Shown in pieces: positions 35,789 through 45,033 of a stretch of DNA of 64,000 nucleotides. The position numbers were made by a program, and so were the translations under genes. Under the pieces are notes generated by a model. It did not search any database. It saw nothing but the letters and a program-made list of their open reading frames with translations, and was not told the DNA's origin. The stretch comes from Flavilitoribacter nigricans DSM 23189 = NBRC 102662. Its GTDB lineage: Bacteria > Bacteroidota > Bacteroidia > Chitinophagales > Saprospiraceae. The first letter of the stretch is position 1. Every line of letters begins with the position of its first letter. The DNA lies in NCBI RefSeq assembly GCF_002646595.1, contig NZ_PDUD01000017.1:62001-126000 (forward strand), in the 5' to 3' direction.

Positions 35789-37387
35789 TCACTCTTCTAT
35801 CGCCCCAAAAACGTCCGCGATCTCCGCCGAAACGGCGTCAATGATCAACTGACCATTCTGATTGCCGGCGGCTACATCCTTAGAAAATAAGCGCCAGTTG
35901 AGATAGAGTGTATTGCCGGAAATTGTGGACAGATCGACCGGAATATGCTCGTATTCATTAACCGGCCCGTTCCCCTGGTTCCAGTTGATGCCCTGCCAGG
36001 GCCCATCCGGGGCCAGAAGGGTTTGCCACTCGGCCTCCACAAAAGCACTAGCTTCCAGACTGGATACATCGTCTCCGTAGTACAACTCGCGGGCGTAGCG
36101 ATTGGTAAAGGCGCCACCGTAACCGATGAGCTCCGCGAAAGAAAAGCGCAACGCTTTGACTCCGGTAATATCAACCGTCCTCACCAGGCATGCATCCAAT
36201 GTACCGGGATTGAACCGGCGCATACCCGAAAAATTACCGCCGCCGACATTGGCAATTTTCTTCCAGCCGCCGGAAGCCGCCTCACCGCTGAGGTCATAGC
36301 CGGCCCAGACGCCGGGGAAAGCTTCTTCGGGCAGAACATCATTCTCTTCGCTATTGAGCTGGTCGTCGAAATAGGGCGTCCACTGGAATACTACACTCAG
36401 GGTAAGCAGCTCCGGAAACTCCCTGCCAACACCACCGGCATTGGTAGCGATCGCTCCGATCAGGTGATCGCCTTCCGGCAAATTGGCATCGGCGGCAACG
36501 CTGATCGCACCCTCGGTTATAGATAAGTAATCCGCAAATGGAGTAAGCGCTTCCGGCAGGATGAGTTCCCATTCCACGGCGTTCATACCCCGCAGCTGGG
36601 GCGTTGCGGTCGTATAAGCCGTCCAGGGGGAAAGGGTCACTTTGGTTAAAGGCGTGAGGCCGTCCTGTTGGAAATAGCTCAGCGTCGGGGCCGGGCCTAC
36701 ATTCACTGTAAGCAAGTTCAAAGCTTTAACTACCCCCAGATTAGTCGTTACCGCAACCGACAGCGGCTGGGCGCCTTCTGCGGCCGCTCCGGTTTTGCTG
36801 ATCGCTCCCGTGTTGGCATCAATAGTATAGATATCCGGAGCATTGATCAGTTCGTAAGTAACTTCCGTGATCTCCCCGCCGGAATTATCCACATAGCTTA
36901 CCGTAGCGATCACGCCCTGTTCCAGACTGCCGGCCTCCACACTCTCCTGATCAATCGCAATATCGAGCGGCACCGCTTTTACGTTAAGCGTAAAAATATC
37001 ATCGTACTGGGCGATACCCTTCGGATATTGGACCACGACAGAGGCAATGTAATCGCCCGGTGCCAGTCCTCCGGCTGCATTATTGTAGCTGATCACTCCG
37101 GTCTTCGGATCGATAGCGAACTGATTTAATCCGGTAGCCGAGGCCGGGGCTTTAATGGTATCGATCAGGAATTTATAGCTCGAGGCGTACTCAAATGTAG
37201 GTTCCGTGCTCGCAATGGTTTCCAACACCGGAAAGGTTTCCAGGTTCTGGTAGGCTACAGCGCCGTCGTTACTGGAAATCACGCCCGGCTGGTAGGCTTC
37301 GTAATCGGTCTCGAAGCGCTCTTTCCCGCACCCCAGCAGTAGCAGTAAACCGCAAAAAAGCGGCAGATATATAATTGAAGATCTCAT
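35789..37387 (-). CDS. Surface glycan-binding lipoprotein (SusE/F position)
   Basis: This 532-residue protein has a lipoprotein signal (cysteine 20 in LLLGC) and tandem Ig/cadherin-like modules with GVISYNNAAGG and YTIDANTGAISKTGAA strips. It is followed by a module with TLYLNWRLF in its last 60 residues that may bind carbohydrate (DUF4958-like). It has no catalytic motif. Its place as third gene after SusC and SusD is that of SusE/SusF, which bind glycan at the outer membrane. The specificity is unknown. Confidence 0.75.
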   Translation of the reverse strand: MRSSIIYLPLFCGLLLLLGCGKERFETDYEAYQPGVISSNDGAVAYQNLETFPVLETIASTEPTFEYASSYKFLIDTIKAPASATGLNQFAIDPKTGVISYNNAAGGLAPGDYIASVVVQYPKGIAQYDDIFTLNVKAVPLDIAIDQESVEAGSLEQGVIATVSYVDNSGGEITEVTYELINAPDIYTIDANTGAISKTGAAAEGAQPLSVAVTTNLGVVKALNLLTVNVGPAPTLSYFQQDGLTPLTKVTLSPWTAYTTATPQLRGMNAVEWELILPEALTPFADYLSITEGAISVAADANLPEGDHLIGAIATNAGGVGREFPELLTLSVVFQWTPYFDDQLNSEENDVLPEEAFPGVWAGYDLSGEAASGGWKKIANVGGGNFSGMRRFNPGTLDACLVRTVDITGVKALRFSFAELIGYGGAFTNRYARELYYGDDVSSLEASAFVEAEWQTLLAPDGPWQGINWNQGNGPVNEYEHIPVDLSTISGNTLYLNWRLFSKDVAAGNQNGQLIIDAVSAEIADVFGAIEE

Positions 37388-37442
37388 TTCATTTTTGTTT
37401 TATAATGGTCAAATATGGCGTGTAGAGACTTCCAGGGATCAT

Positions 37443-37505
37443 ACTACAGCCCCAGTCACCCCTTCTCCCCCTCACCCAATCACCCCCTCTCCAACTCCCC
37501 TCGTC
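37443..37505. repeat. C-rich short-repeat block between SusD and the binding protein
   Basis: Units CCCCAGTCACC, CCCTTCTCCCC, CTCACCCAATCACCC and CTCTCCAACTCCCC run through the gap between SusD and the glycan-binding protein genes. They resemble the blocks at 23424 and 23793. The block ends 7 bases from the SusD stop. Confidence 0.7.
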
Positions 37506-37512
37506 CCAAAAC

Positions 37513-39042
37513 CTATCCATCAATCAAATTATTCGTATTGATCTCGATCAGCGGAATGGGCAACAACATGACCTCCGCCTCATTCGTGTTCAGTTCCAGA
37601 TCCACGGACTCATCGTACATCGGGTTATTGTTGTGCTCCAGAATAGTATGTTCCAGGAAGTAATCGTACCCTCTCCGGCGGTTGTGGTGGGCATCCTCTC
37701 CCTCTCCGATCAGTTCAAAACGGTATTCCTTCATAATGGCATTCCGGAAGGATTCCTGATCGCCCTTATAGCCGGCGTGCGGTTCCAGCCCAACCCGGGC
37801 CAGTACTTCCGATACATATCCCAAAGCTTCGCCGTTCTGCAGTTCGTTGGAGATCTCCGCCAGCATCAACAGCAATTCGGCGTAACGGTAGACGATCAGG
37901 TTCTGACTGTTGTACTGGTTGGTATGGGTGCGATCCTTTTCCGCAAATTTGAACAGGTAGGGATGCGCATTACCAAACGAATTCCGATTTGGGTTGGCGG
38001 GATAAACTTTCAGAATAGAACCATTGGTCACCCGGTCGTACTCGCTAATGTAGGTAGCATCCAGCCGGGGATCCCCCGGATAAGTGTCAGCGTGTTCCTG
38101 GTAGATATCCGCACTTACCAGTAACCAGCCGAAATGTCTGGCCGCTTTGTACTGGGGCGGCGTAAAGTTTCGGCCCATCTGAGAATTAGCGGCTTCCTGA
38201 CTGATCTGCAATTCAAAAACGGACTCCGAGGTATTTTCTCCGTTTACCGTAAATAATTCCGCGTAATCATCGTGCAGGGTATACTGACCGTAACCTTTGA
38301 TCGCTTCCTCGTAGGCCAATTCCCAGTAATCCCGATCGGACAGCGTTGCGTCCCGCAGTTCCGCCGGAGCGGTAGCGAGGGTCATATAGACTTTGGCCAG
38401 CAGCATATTGGCGGCAAAAGGTAAAGGATAACCGGTTCCACTGGCGCCGTTCATCAGCTCGGCCGCCAGTTGGGCGTCCCGGATGATCTGAGCGTAAATC
38501 TCCCCAGCCGGCGATTTGGCCTTGTCCGTATTATTAGAGGAAGGCAGTTCCAGCCACAATGGGATATCGCCCCACAATCTAACCAGCGAGAAATAGGACC
38601 AGGCCCGCACGAAATAGGCGTGTCCGGCGATATCGTTGAATTCCATTTCGCTCGAAGTCCGCGCATCGTCGTAAACCGTGATATTGGCGATGGCCGAATT
38701 GGCCCGGGCGGCCGCCTGATAAAACCCACCCCATAGCGCCTCGGAATCGCCATCCAGGGTTGGTTTTAAGGAAAACAAATTGGCATTATTCACATTGTTC
38801 CGGTTGTTCCCCCCGTTCCTGCGGGTGAGAAATAGTCCCGAAAAACCGTTGATCACAAAATACCGTCGTTCCTGGGCATCGTAAGCAGTAAGGCTTTGGT
38901 AGATCCCGTCCAGGGCCGCATGGGCGCTTTGCACCGAGCTGTACAGGGAATCATCCAGGAAAGGCGGGTTCTCATCCAGATTACAGGAACCATAGGAAAT
39001 GCCGAATATTAGAAATAGTATAAGCTTTAAATTTTTCATCAT
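37513..39042 (-). CDS. SusD/RagB-like nutrient-binding lipoprotein
   Basis: This 509-residue protein is a SusD-family outer-membrane lipoprotein (cysteine 20 in SYGSC). It has AHAALDGIYQSL, the helical-repeat stretch ARANSAIANI, AYFVRAWSYFSLVRLWGDIPLW, the strip RTHTNQYNSQNLIVYRYAELLLMLAE and EYRFELIGEGEDAHHNRRRG, all typical of SusD_RagB proteins. It caps the SusC transporter and binds the oligosaccharide. The gap to the SusC gene (139 bases) is larger than usual and filled by heptamers. Confidence 0.93.
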   Translation of the reverse strand: MMKNLKLILFLIFGISYGSCNLDENPPFLDDSLYSSVQSAHAALDGIYQSLTAYDAQERRYFVINGFSGLFLTRRNGGNNRNNVNNANLFSLKPTLDGDSEALWGGFYQAAARANSAIANITVYDDARTSSEMEFNDIAGHAYFVRAWSYFSLVRLWGDIPLWLELPSSNNTDKAKSPAGEIYAQIIRDAQLAAELMNGASGTGYPLPFAANMLLAKVYMTLATAPAELRDATLSDRDYWELAYEEAIKGYGQYTLHDDYAELFTVNGENTSESVFELQISQEAANSQMGRNFTPPQYKAARHFGWLLVSADIYQEHADTYPGDPRLDATYISEYDRVTNGSILKVYPANPNRNSFGNAHPYLFKFAEKDRTHTNQYNSQNLIVYRYAELLLMLAEISNELQNGEALGYVSEVLARVGLEPHAGYKGDQESFRNAIMKEYRFELIGEGEDAHHNRRRGYDYFLEHTILEHNNNPMYDESVDLELNTNEAEVMLLPIPLIEINTNNLIDG

Positions 39043-39102
39043 CTTATATTGAAACCGGCGGCGAATACAACCGCACAGAGTGATTTAATCGAATTGCTCT
39101 CA

Positions 39103-39179
39103 ACCATCGACCGTCAACCCTCCACCGTCAACCGTCGACCGTCAACCATCAACCATCAACCGTCGACCATCAACCATCC
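39103..39179. repeat. Eleven tandem heptamers between SusC and SusD
   Basis: Eleven 7-base units run without interruption: ACCATCG, ACCGTCA, ACCCTCC, ACCGTCA, ACCGTCG, ACCGTCA, ACCATCA, ACCATCA, ACCGTCG, ACCATCA, ACCATCC. The array ends 3 bases before the SusC stop codon. On the mRNA it would read TTGATGG/TTGACGG units in the intercistronic gap. Confidence 0.92.
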
Positions 39180-39181
39180 AC

Positions 39182-42100
39182 CTAAAAATTAACATTCACC
39201 CCCGCCAAAAACGTCCGGGCATTGGGAGCGCCGTTCCAGTCTACACCATTGATCAGCCCGGAATACAGGAAGTTGGTCACCTCCGGGTCATAGCCGCTGT
39301 AATTGGTCCAGGTAAAGAGGTTTTGTGCCGAAACGTAGAGATTGACCCGACTGAAAACACCCTCCACAGGCAGATCATACCCCAGGGTAAGGTTTCCCAG
39401 TCTCAGATAACTGCCATCTTCGATGATCCAGTCCGGAATGGCGATGGCACCGTTCTCCGTATAACCGATGCGGGGAAAAGAGTTGGAGGGCTGATCCGGG
39501 CGCCAGGCATTGTGGTAAGCAGCGGCCAGGATATTGTTATTTACGCCTTCGGCAACACCCATGCGCAGCAGGTTCCCGTTCGCGATATCGTTGCCGTATA
39601 CTCCGTTGAACAGCGCACTCATGGAGAATCTTTTGAAATTCAGGGAGAAGTTGAAACCGTAGACAAAATCCGGGTTGGGATTGCCGATTACCGTCCGGTC
39701 TTTTTCATCGATCACCCCGTCGCCGTTCTGATCAATGATCTTCACATCACCGGGAACAGCGCCCGCGATCATATCCGGATCATCGACCTGGTAGACCCCG
39801 GCCGTCGCAAAGCCGTAGAACAGGCTGGTTTCCTCCCCTTCGATGAAAATGTTAGCGGGCGATTTAAAGATATTGCCGCGACTGATGTTCTCCCCATTGT
39901 AGTAAGAGCGGGCCTGGTAACGACCATCCAGCAGGATCGTATCCAGAGGGATCCCCAGGGATTCGATCCGCGTTTTATTGAAAGCGATATTTCCGCCAAA
40001 ATCCAGTTTCAGGTCCTCTTGGTCCACCGCCACTACATTTAGGGCCAGTTCTACCCCTTTGTTGGAGATCGTACCGCGGTTGATCAGCAAGTTGGAAAAA
40101 CCCGAAGAAGTGGGAATGGGTACATTCTGCAGGAGGTCCTTGGTCGTTTTATCGTACCAGTCGACGGAACCGCTCAGCCGGTTATTGTAAAAGCCGAAGT
40201 CGAGGCCGAGATTAAGTTGCTCAGTAGTTTCCCAGGTCAGGTCCGGATTGGCAATATTGTTGAGCACCACGGGCACGCTGACCCCATTGGTAGGCGTACC
40301 GTACAGTACGTTGGCGTTAATCCCGTAGTTGGACAGGGTTCCGTAGGGACCGATCCCGTGGTTGCCGATCTGCCCCCAGCCGGCCCGCAGCTTCAGATCA
40401 TCAAACAGATTCAGACCGCGGATAAACGGCTCGTCGATCAGCCGCCAGGCCAGGGCGAAGGAAGGAAAGGTCCCATAGCGATTGTCTTCGGCAAATTTAG
40501 ACACCCCGTCCCGGCGAAAACTTGCCGTCAGCACGTAGCGGTCCAGCAGGGTGTAAGTCACCCGGCCGAGGATGGAGAAAAGTTCCTGGTCTGCCGCCTG
40601 CAGCGCCAGCGGGGTGGTGATCACCTGCCCTAAAAACGGTTGCTGGGTTCTGAGCTGCGTCGTCACCAGATCCTCTACAGAATAGATGCTTCGTTCCAGG
40701 TCCCGTACATCGTAGGTTACCCCAAGGGTAGCGTTGATCCGGTGTTTTCCTTTTCCGAGCGTGCGGTTGTAGCGGAGAAAATTATTGATCTGATACGAAA
40801 TGGCTTTCAATTCGGAGAACTGGAGTGCCCCATTGGCGCTGCCGCCCTGGAAGGTGCTCAGGCCGTAAAAGCGCCGGCGATCTTTGTTGCGAATGTTCCC
40901 TCCGGCCTTGATCTGATATTTGAGACCTTTGACGGGTAGTTCCAGCGTCAGGGCCAACGATCCGAGGAAACGACTCTCTTCGGACTGATCGGTGAAATCA
41001 TTCACGTAAGAATAAGGATTGGTCTCATCCAGTTCTTCTCCGATATCCTCTATTCCGTCGCCGATAATGGGGTTGTAAGAAAGTACATTGCGGATGAAGC
41101 TCTGATTGCCACCCACCAGGTCACCGGCTTCCGCAAAGTCGGATTGGGCGTAAAAGCCGCTGAACCGGGCTTCCACTTTTAGTTTATTCGTCAGATCCTG
41201 GTCGAGATTGAACCGGAGGTCACCGCTCTGAAAGCGGGAATTATCCACTACCCCGTTCTGGTCATTGTAACCTACGGACAGGTAATAGCTGCCGCGGTCG
41301 CTGCCGCCGGAAACGGAGCCACCGACATTGGTGCTCAATCCGGTGCGGTACAGCTCATCCTGCCAGTTGAACAACTGGGCGGGAACGGTCGATACGGTGC
41401 GCTGCCCGTCCTCATTATTGACCTGATAAACCTGGTCCCCTTCGATGACGTAGGAAATATTGTTCCCGTTATTGAGAGCGGATTCATTCTGATACTGTGC
41501 GTAGCCGAGGCCGTCGAGTACATCGTAGGTTTTGGTAATGGACCGGGCGCCGGTGGTCACAAAACCATTGAGCTTCGCTTTTCCGCTCACTCCCTTCTTG
41601 GTCGTGATCAGCACCACGCCGTTCGCCCCCCGGGAGCCGTAAATGGCCGTTGCCGACGCATCTTTCAGGATCTCAATGCTTTCAATATCCCGCGGGTTGA
41701 TCCCGTTCAAACCGTTTTGGGTTTCCTGACCGGAATTGCCGACCCCGCCGGCCGGTGCCACATCTTCGCCGGCGGATGAAATGATCACCCCGTCCACGAC
41801 GTAAAGCGGTTCATTGTTGCCGCGCAAGCTGTTCGTACCGCGGATGCGTACGCTTACCCCGGAACCGGGAGCACCGCCGTTCTGCGTGACCTGTACGCCG
41901 GCCGCCCGGCCCTGCAGCAACTGATCGATGGTATTGGATTGGCGGGAGACGTTGTCTTCTACTTTTACCGTGGATACGGCACCGGTCAGATCCCGTTTCC
42001 GTACTTCGCCGTAGCCGATCACCACCACTTCATCCAGTACGGAAGCGTTCTCAGCCAGTTGCAGATCGATGGTCGTCCGGCGACCAACCGCTATTTCCTG

Positions 42101-42328
42101 TTTTTGGTACCCGATGTAGGAGAAAAGCAGGACGGCGTTCTCAGCGGGCACCTGCAGGGTATAGTCACCGTCAATATCGGTGATCGTTCCCTGAGCGCTG
42201 TCCTTGAGCTGCACGTTCACTCCGATAAGCGGTGTACCTTCCGCGTCGGTAACGGTACCGCTTACCGTCCGTTGGGCCGCAGCGGTCATTCCCATTAGGA
42301 GTAGTAAGATTAAGATAGAATTCCTCAT
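39182..42328 (-). CDS. SusC/RagA-like TonB-dependent transporter
   Basis: This 1,048-residue protein has a signal peptide (ending TAAAQ), a carboxypeptidase-regulatory-like domain (about 20-105, VSGTVTDAEGTPLIGVNV), a plug domain and a 22-strand barrel. The plug has the SusC signatures VVVIGYGEVRKRDLTGAV and LYVVDGVIIS. It ends in a strand closing with NVNF as expected for barrel proteins. It imports oligosaccharides with TonB energy. The ATG at 42328 starts the signal. It is the first gene of the unit and shares a divergent control region with GH44. Confidence 0.95.
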   Translation of the reverse strand: MRNSILILLLLMGMTAAAQRTVSGTVTDAEGTPLIGVNVQLKDSAQGTITDIDGDYTLQVPAENAVLLFSYIGYQKQEIAVGRRTTIDLQLAENASVLDEVVVIGYGEVRKRDLTGAVSTVKVEDNVSRQSNTIDQLLQGRAAGVQVTQNGGAPGSGVSVRIRGTNSLRGNNEPLYVVDGVIISSAGEDVAPAGGVGNSGQETQNGLNGINPRDIESIEILKDASATAIYGSRGANGVVLITTKKGVSGKAKLNGFVTTGARSITKTYDVLDGLGYAQYQNESALNNGNNISYVIEGDQVYQVNNEDGQRTVSTVPAQLFNWQDELYRTGLSTNVGGSVSGGSDRGSYYLSVGYNDQNGVVDNSRFQSGDLRFNLDQDLTNKLKVEARFSGFYAQSDFAEAGDLVGGNQSFIRNVLSYNPIIGDGIEDIGEELDETNPYSYVNDFTDQSEESRFLGSLALTLELPVKGLKYQIKAGGNIRNKDRRRFYGLSTFQGGSANGALQFSELKAISYQINNFLRYNRTLGKGKHRINATLGVTYDVRDLERSIYSVEDLVTTQLRTQQPFLGQVITTPLALQAADQELFSILGRVTYTLLDRYVLTASFRRDGVSKFAEDNRYGTFPSFALAWRLIDEPFIRGLNLFDDLKLRAGWGQIGNHGIGPYGTLSNYGINANVLYGTPTNGVSVPVVLNNIANPDLTWETTEQLNLGLDFGFYNNRLSGSVDWYDKTTKDLLQNVPIPTSSGFSNLLINRGTISNKGVELALNVVAVDQEDLKLDFGGNIAFNKTRIESLGIPLDTILLDGRYQARSYYNGENISRGNIFKSPANIFIEGEETSLFYGFATAGVYQVDDPDMIAGAVPGDVKIIDQNGDGVIDEKDRTVIGNPNPDFVYGFNFSLNFKRFSMSALFNGVYGNDIANGNLLRMGVAEGVNNNILAAAYHNAWRPDQPSNSFPRIGYTENGAIAIPDWIIEDGSYLRLGNLTLGYDLPVEGVFSRVNLYVSAQNLFTWTNYSGYDPEVTNFLYSGLINGVDWNGAPNARTFLAGVNVNF

Positions 42329-42428
42329 TAGCCTATAATTTTGTTGATTTCTGAAGGATGCCGATGCACGGCGTTTTCCTCTTGCCAACAAAGTTTCTCA
42401 ATCTTACTTTCGATGGGGTCCTCTCATC

Positions 42429-42454
42429 GTTCAATAGGGTTCACTTATCGTTCA
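42429..42454 (-). promoter_or_regulatory. TGAAC-box array facing SusC
   Basis: Read on the minus strand, TGAAC begins at 42454, 42443 and 42433, spaced 11 and 10 bases. The outer boxes read TTGAACGAT. A TAAGATTG element (one mismatch from TAnnTTTG) lies 27 bases beyond the last box, the same distance as in the GH5 promoter. This is a candidate AraC-type operator for the locus. Confidence 0.6.
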
Positions 42455-42476
42455 ACCATTGATTATCAATCACTTT

Positions 42477-42542
42477 TGAACACTGAGTGAACCTTTTTGA
42501 ACGATCAGCAGACCGGTGAGAGGAACCGGGGAGTTAGCTTTA
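42477..42542 (+). promoter_or_regulatory. TGAAC-box array facing GH44
   Basis: On the plus strand TGAAC begins at 42477, 42488 and 42498, spaced 11 and 10 bases, an exact mirror of the SusC side. The last box is TTGAACGAT. A TAGCTTTA element (one mismatch from TAnnTTTG) lies 37 bases further, and the GH44 ATG follows at 42566. Confidence 0.6.
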
Positions 42543-42565
42543 TACCACAAGAAAATTCAAAAACA

Positions 42566-44974
42566 ATGAAGAACTCCTTAACCTTTTTCCTCCTGCTGTC
42601 CGGTCTATTCCACCTGGCAGCCCAAACCACCATCAATGCCGCTCTGGACTTCGGAGATACCCATCCGATCAGTCCGTTGATCTACGGTTTTAACCAGGAT
42701 CACGAATCCCCGGCCGGGGTCGAGAACTGGACCATCCGTCGACTGGGCGGCAACCGAATGAGCGTTTTCAACTGGGAGAACGGTGCCTCCAATTCCGGGC
42801 ACGACAACCAGACCTATCCCAATGACAACCGCATTCCAAACCTGATCGGCGTCCCCTCGGCCGATAAGGATGTACCCGGAGAAGCCTACCGCGTTTTTCA
42901 CCAGGACAACCTCAATGCGGGCATTACCTCCCTGATCACCGTTCCTATCCTCGGTTGGGTAGCGGCGGATAAGGATGGTTCCAACCTGACCTCCCCTCCT
43001 TCCTCCCGCTGGCACGATCTGGTCTACGAAAAACCCACCGCATTTTCGCTGCCACCGGATGGCAATGATGCCGTCGTTTACCTGGATGAATCCATTCACT
43101 ATCTGGTGCAGACCTTCGGGGATGCGACCACGGCGAACGGAGTGAAATACATTGCACTCGACAATGAACCGGCGCTCTGGGAAACCACCCACGATCTGCT
43201 GGTCTCCGCTCCTCCAAATGCGGCCGATTACGTCCAAAAAGTGATCGATGCGGCCATTGCAGTGAAATCGGTAGACCCGAATATCAAGATCGTGGCCGGG
43301 GAATTTGCGGGGATCAATATTTTCGATTTCGGAAATGCGCCCGACTGGGGTACCGTCGGCAACGGCTACGACTGGTTTATCTCCTACTTCCTGGATGAGC
43401 TGAAAACGGCTTCCGACAATGCAGGCTATCCGCTCATCGATATCCTCTCCTTTCACAACTACCCGCAACATAAGATCGACTCCAACGGTAATTTCGACGG
43501 TAACGGCACGGTTGTGAGAACGTCCAGCTCTACGCAGGATCATATCCGCTCGGCCCGCATGGATTTTCCCCGTTCCCTCTGGGATCCGGCCTACATCGAG
43601 CCGAGCTGGCTGACCAACGCGAAACTGGGCGGCCAGGCAATGCAAACCCTGGTGCGGGTGCAAAACTCCATTGACACCTACTTTCCCGGTGTAAAGATCA
43701 TGATCGGTGAATTCGATTACGGACACGATACGGATATTTCCCACGGCATCGGTATCGCTGATTTTCTGGGAGTTGTGGCCGATCAGGGTGTGGAGATCAC
43801 CAATCGTTGGGATCTGGCTCCCGGTAGTACCAATACTTACACCTCTACGGCCTACCAGTTGTTCCGTAATTATGACGGCTCCGATGCCTCTTACGGGGAT
43901 CTATCCGTCGGCAGTACTTTTGATCAGGCGGACAATGGCTCCGTCTGGGCCGCCGTAGATAGTGATGATGATGACCTTCACCTGATCCTGGTGAATAAAC
44001 AGATCAACAGCAGCCTGACCGTTCAACTGTCCCTGAATGACAACGGCTATGTGCACGCCTTCAAAGACCTTCGCATGCTGAATAGTCAATCCACCAGTCT
44101 CAGTGCGGGTAGTGCCAGTGATATTTCGCTCAGCAGCGGAACCCTGACCACCACCCTACCTGCCTTGAGCGTATACCACCTGGTACTAAACCGTACCAGT
44201 AGCGGACCAAGCCAGTATACCATCACCACTTCGGTACAGGGCCAGGGCACGGTCAGCCTCAGTCCGGCCGGGGGCATTTACGATGCCGGTACGCAGGTCA
44301 CCATTACGGCTACTCCCGCTACGAACTACCAGTTCGATGATTGGAGCGGTGACGTCTCCGGTTCGGGCAACCCGCTGGTGGTCACCCTCAATGGTGATCT
44401 GTCGGTGCAGGCCAATTTTTCGGAGACGACCACCTCGCCACCGCCCTGTTCCAATGCCATTCCTATTTCCGTACCGTTTTCCCATACAGGGTCGGGTAAT
44501 TATTGTTGGGTAACTTCCGATGATATTTTCAAGGTCAATTCCTGGAATACCATCAAGTTACTCATCAACGGCGTGGACTACACCAATACCTGGTCCAACC
44601 AAATGCCGCCCCGGATCAATGGCCAATACTATATCAGCTTCAAAGGGAATAAGAACTGGTCGCACTTCGAGGCGCACCTAAGTAGTAATCTGGTGCGGGG
44701 AGAAGATCCGGCCTTACCCGAAACCGGGCAAACAGACTTTGGGGTCAGCGCCTTTCCCAATCCTTTTGTGACGCATACGCAATTGCAGCTTTCCCAGCCC
44801 CAACTGGTGCAACGCATTCGGATATACGACGTTCTCGGACGGATGTTGGAGGATCACCGGCCACCTTTCAGTAGTCAGATGACCGGCGTGGGAGAGCAGC
44901 TGGAAAAGGGGATCTATTATCTGAAAATAAGCGGACAGCAGCAGGAAAAAACCTTAATGCTACACAAGCAATAG
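42566..44974 (+). CDS. T9SS-secreted GH44 endoglucanase/xyloglucanase-type enzyme
   Basis: This 802-residue protein has a signal peptide (to about 20), a GH44 catalytic region with the family hallmark RRLGGNRMSVFNWENGASN, acid/base Glu201 in IALDNEP and nucleophile Glu382 in MIGEFDYG. A divergent InlB-like repeat (about 550-625), a small module with a possible binding role (627-715) and a T9SS type A sorting domain (from 727, VSAFPNPF) follow. GH44 enzymes cut beta-1,4-glucan, xyloglucan or mannan. It should be released or attached outside the cell. The ATG at 42566 starts the signal. It is the only gene of the locus on the plus strand, facing away from SusC. Confidence 0.9.
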   Translation: MKNSLTFFLLLSGLFHLAAQTTINAALDFGDTHPISPLIYGFNQDHESPAGVENWTIRRLGGNRMSVFNWENGASNSGHDNQTYPNDNRIPNLIGVPSADKDVPGEAYRVFHQDNLNAGITSLITVPILGWVAADKDGSNLTSPPSSRWHDLVYEKPTAFSLPPDGNDAVVYLDESIHYLVQTFGDATTANGVKYIALDNEPALWETTHDLLVSAPPNAADYVQKVIDAAIAVKSVDPNIKIVAGEFAGINIFDFGNAPDWGTVGNGYDWFISYFLDELKTASDNAGYPLIDILSFHNYPQHKIDSNGNFDGNGTVVRTSSSTQDHIRSARMDFPRSLWDPAYIEPSWLTNAKLGGQAMQTLVRVQNSIDTYFPGVKIMIGEFDYGHDTDISHGIGIADFLGVVADQGVEITNRWDLAPGSTNTYTSTAYQLFRNYDGSDASYGDLSVGSTFDQADNGSVWAAVDSDDDDLHLILVNKQINSSLTVQLSLNDNGYVHAFKDLRMLNSQSTSLSAGSASDISLSSGTLTTTLPALSVYHLVLNRTSSGPSQYTITTSVQGQGTVSLSPAGGIYDAGTQVTITATPATNYQFDDWSGDVSGSGNPLVVTLNGDLSVQANFSETTTSPPPCSNAIPISVPFSHTGSGNYCWVTSDDIFKVNSWNTIKLLINGVDYTNTWSNQMPPRINGQYYISFKGNKNWSHFEAHLSSNLVRGEDPALPETGQTDFGVSAFPNPFVTHTQLQLSQPQLVQRIRIYDVLGRMLEDHRPPFSSQMTGVGEQLEKGIYYLKISGQQQEKTLMLHKQ

Positions 44975-44990
44975 TTTCCAGGACTACAGG

Positions 44991-45017
44991 CCTACCGGGT
45001 TGGGGAAACCCGGTAGG
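44991..45017. terminator. Hairpin between convergent genes
   Basis: CCTACCGGGTT and AACCCGGTAGG form an 11-bp stem with a 5-base loop, followed on the plus strand by TCTTTC. It separates GH44 from the convergent lipoprotein gene. Confidence 0.65.
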
Positions 45018-45033
45018 TCTTTCAGGTCCCTCT

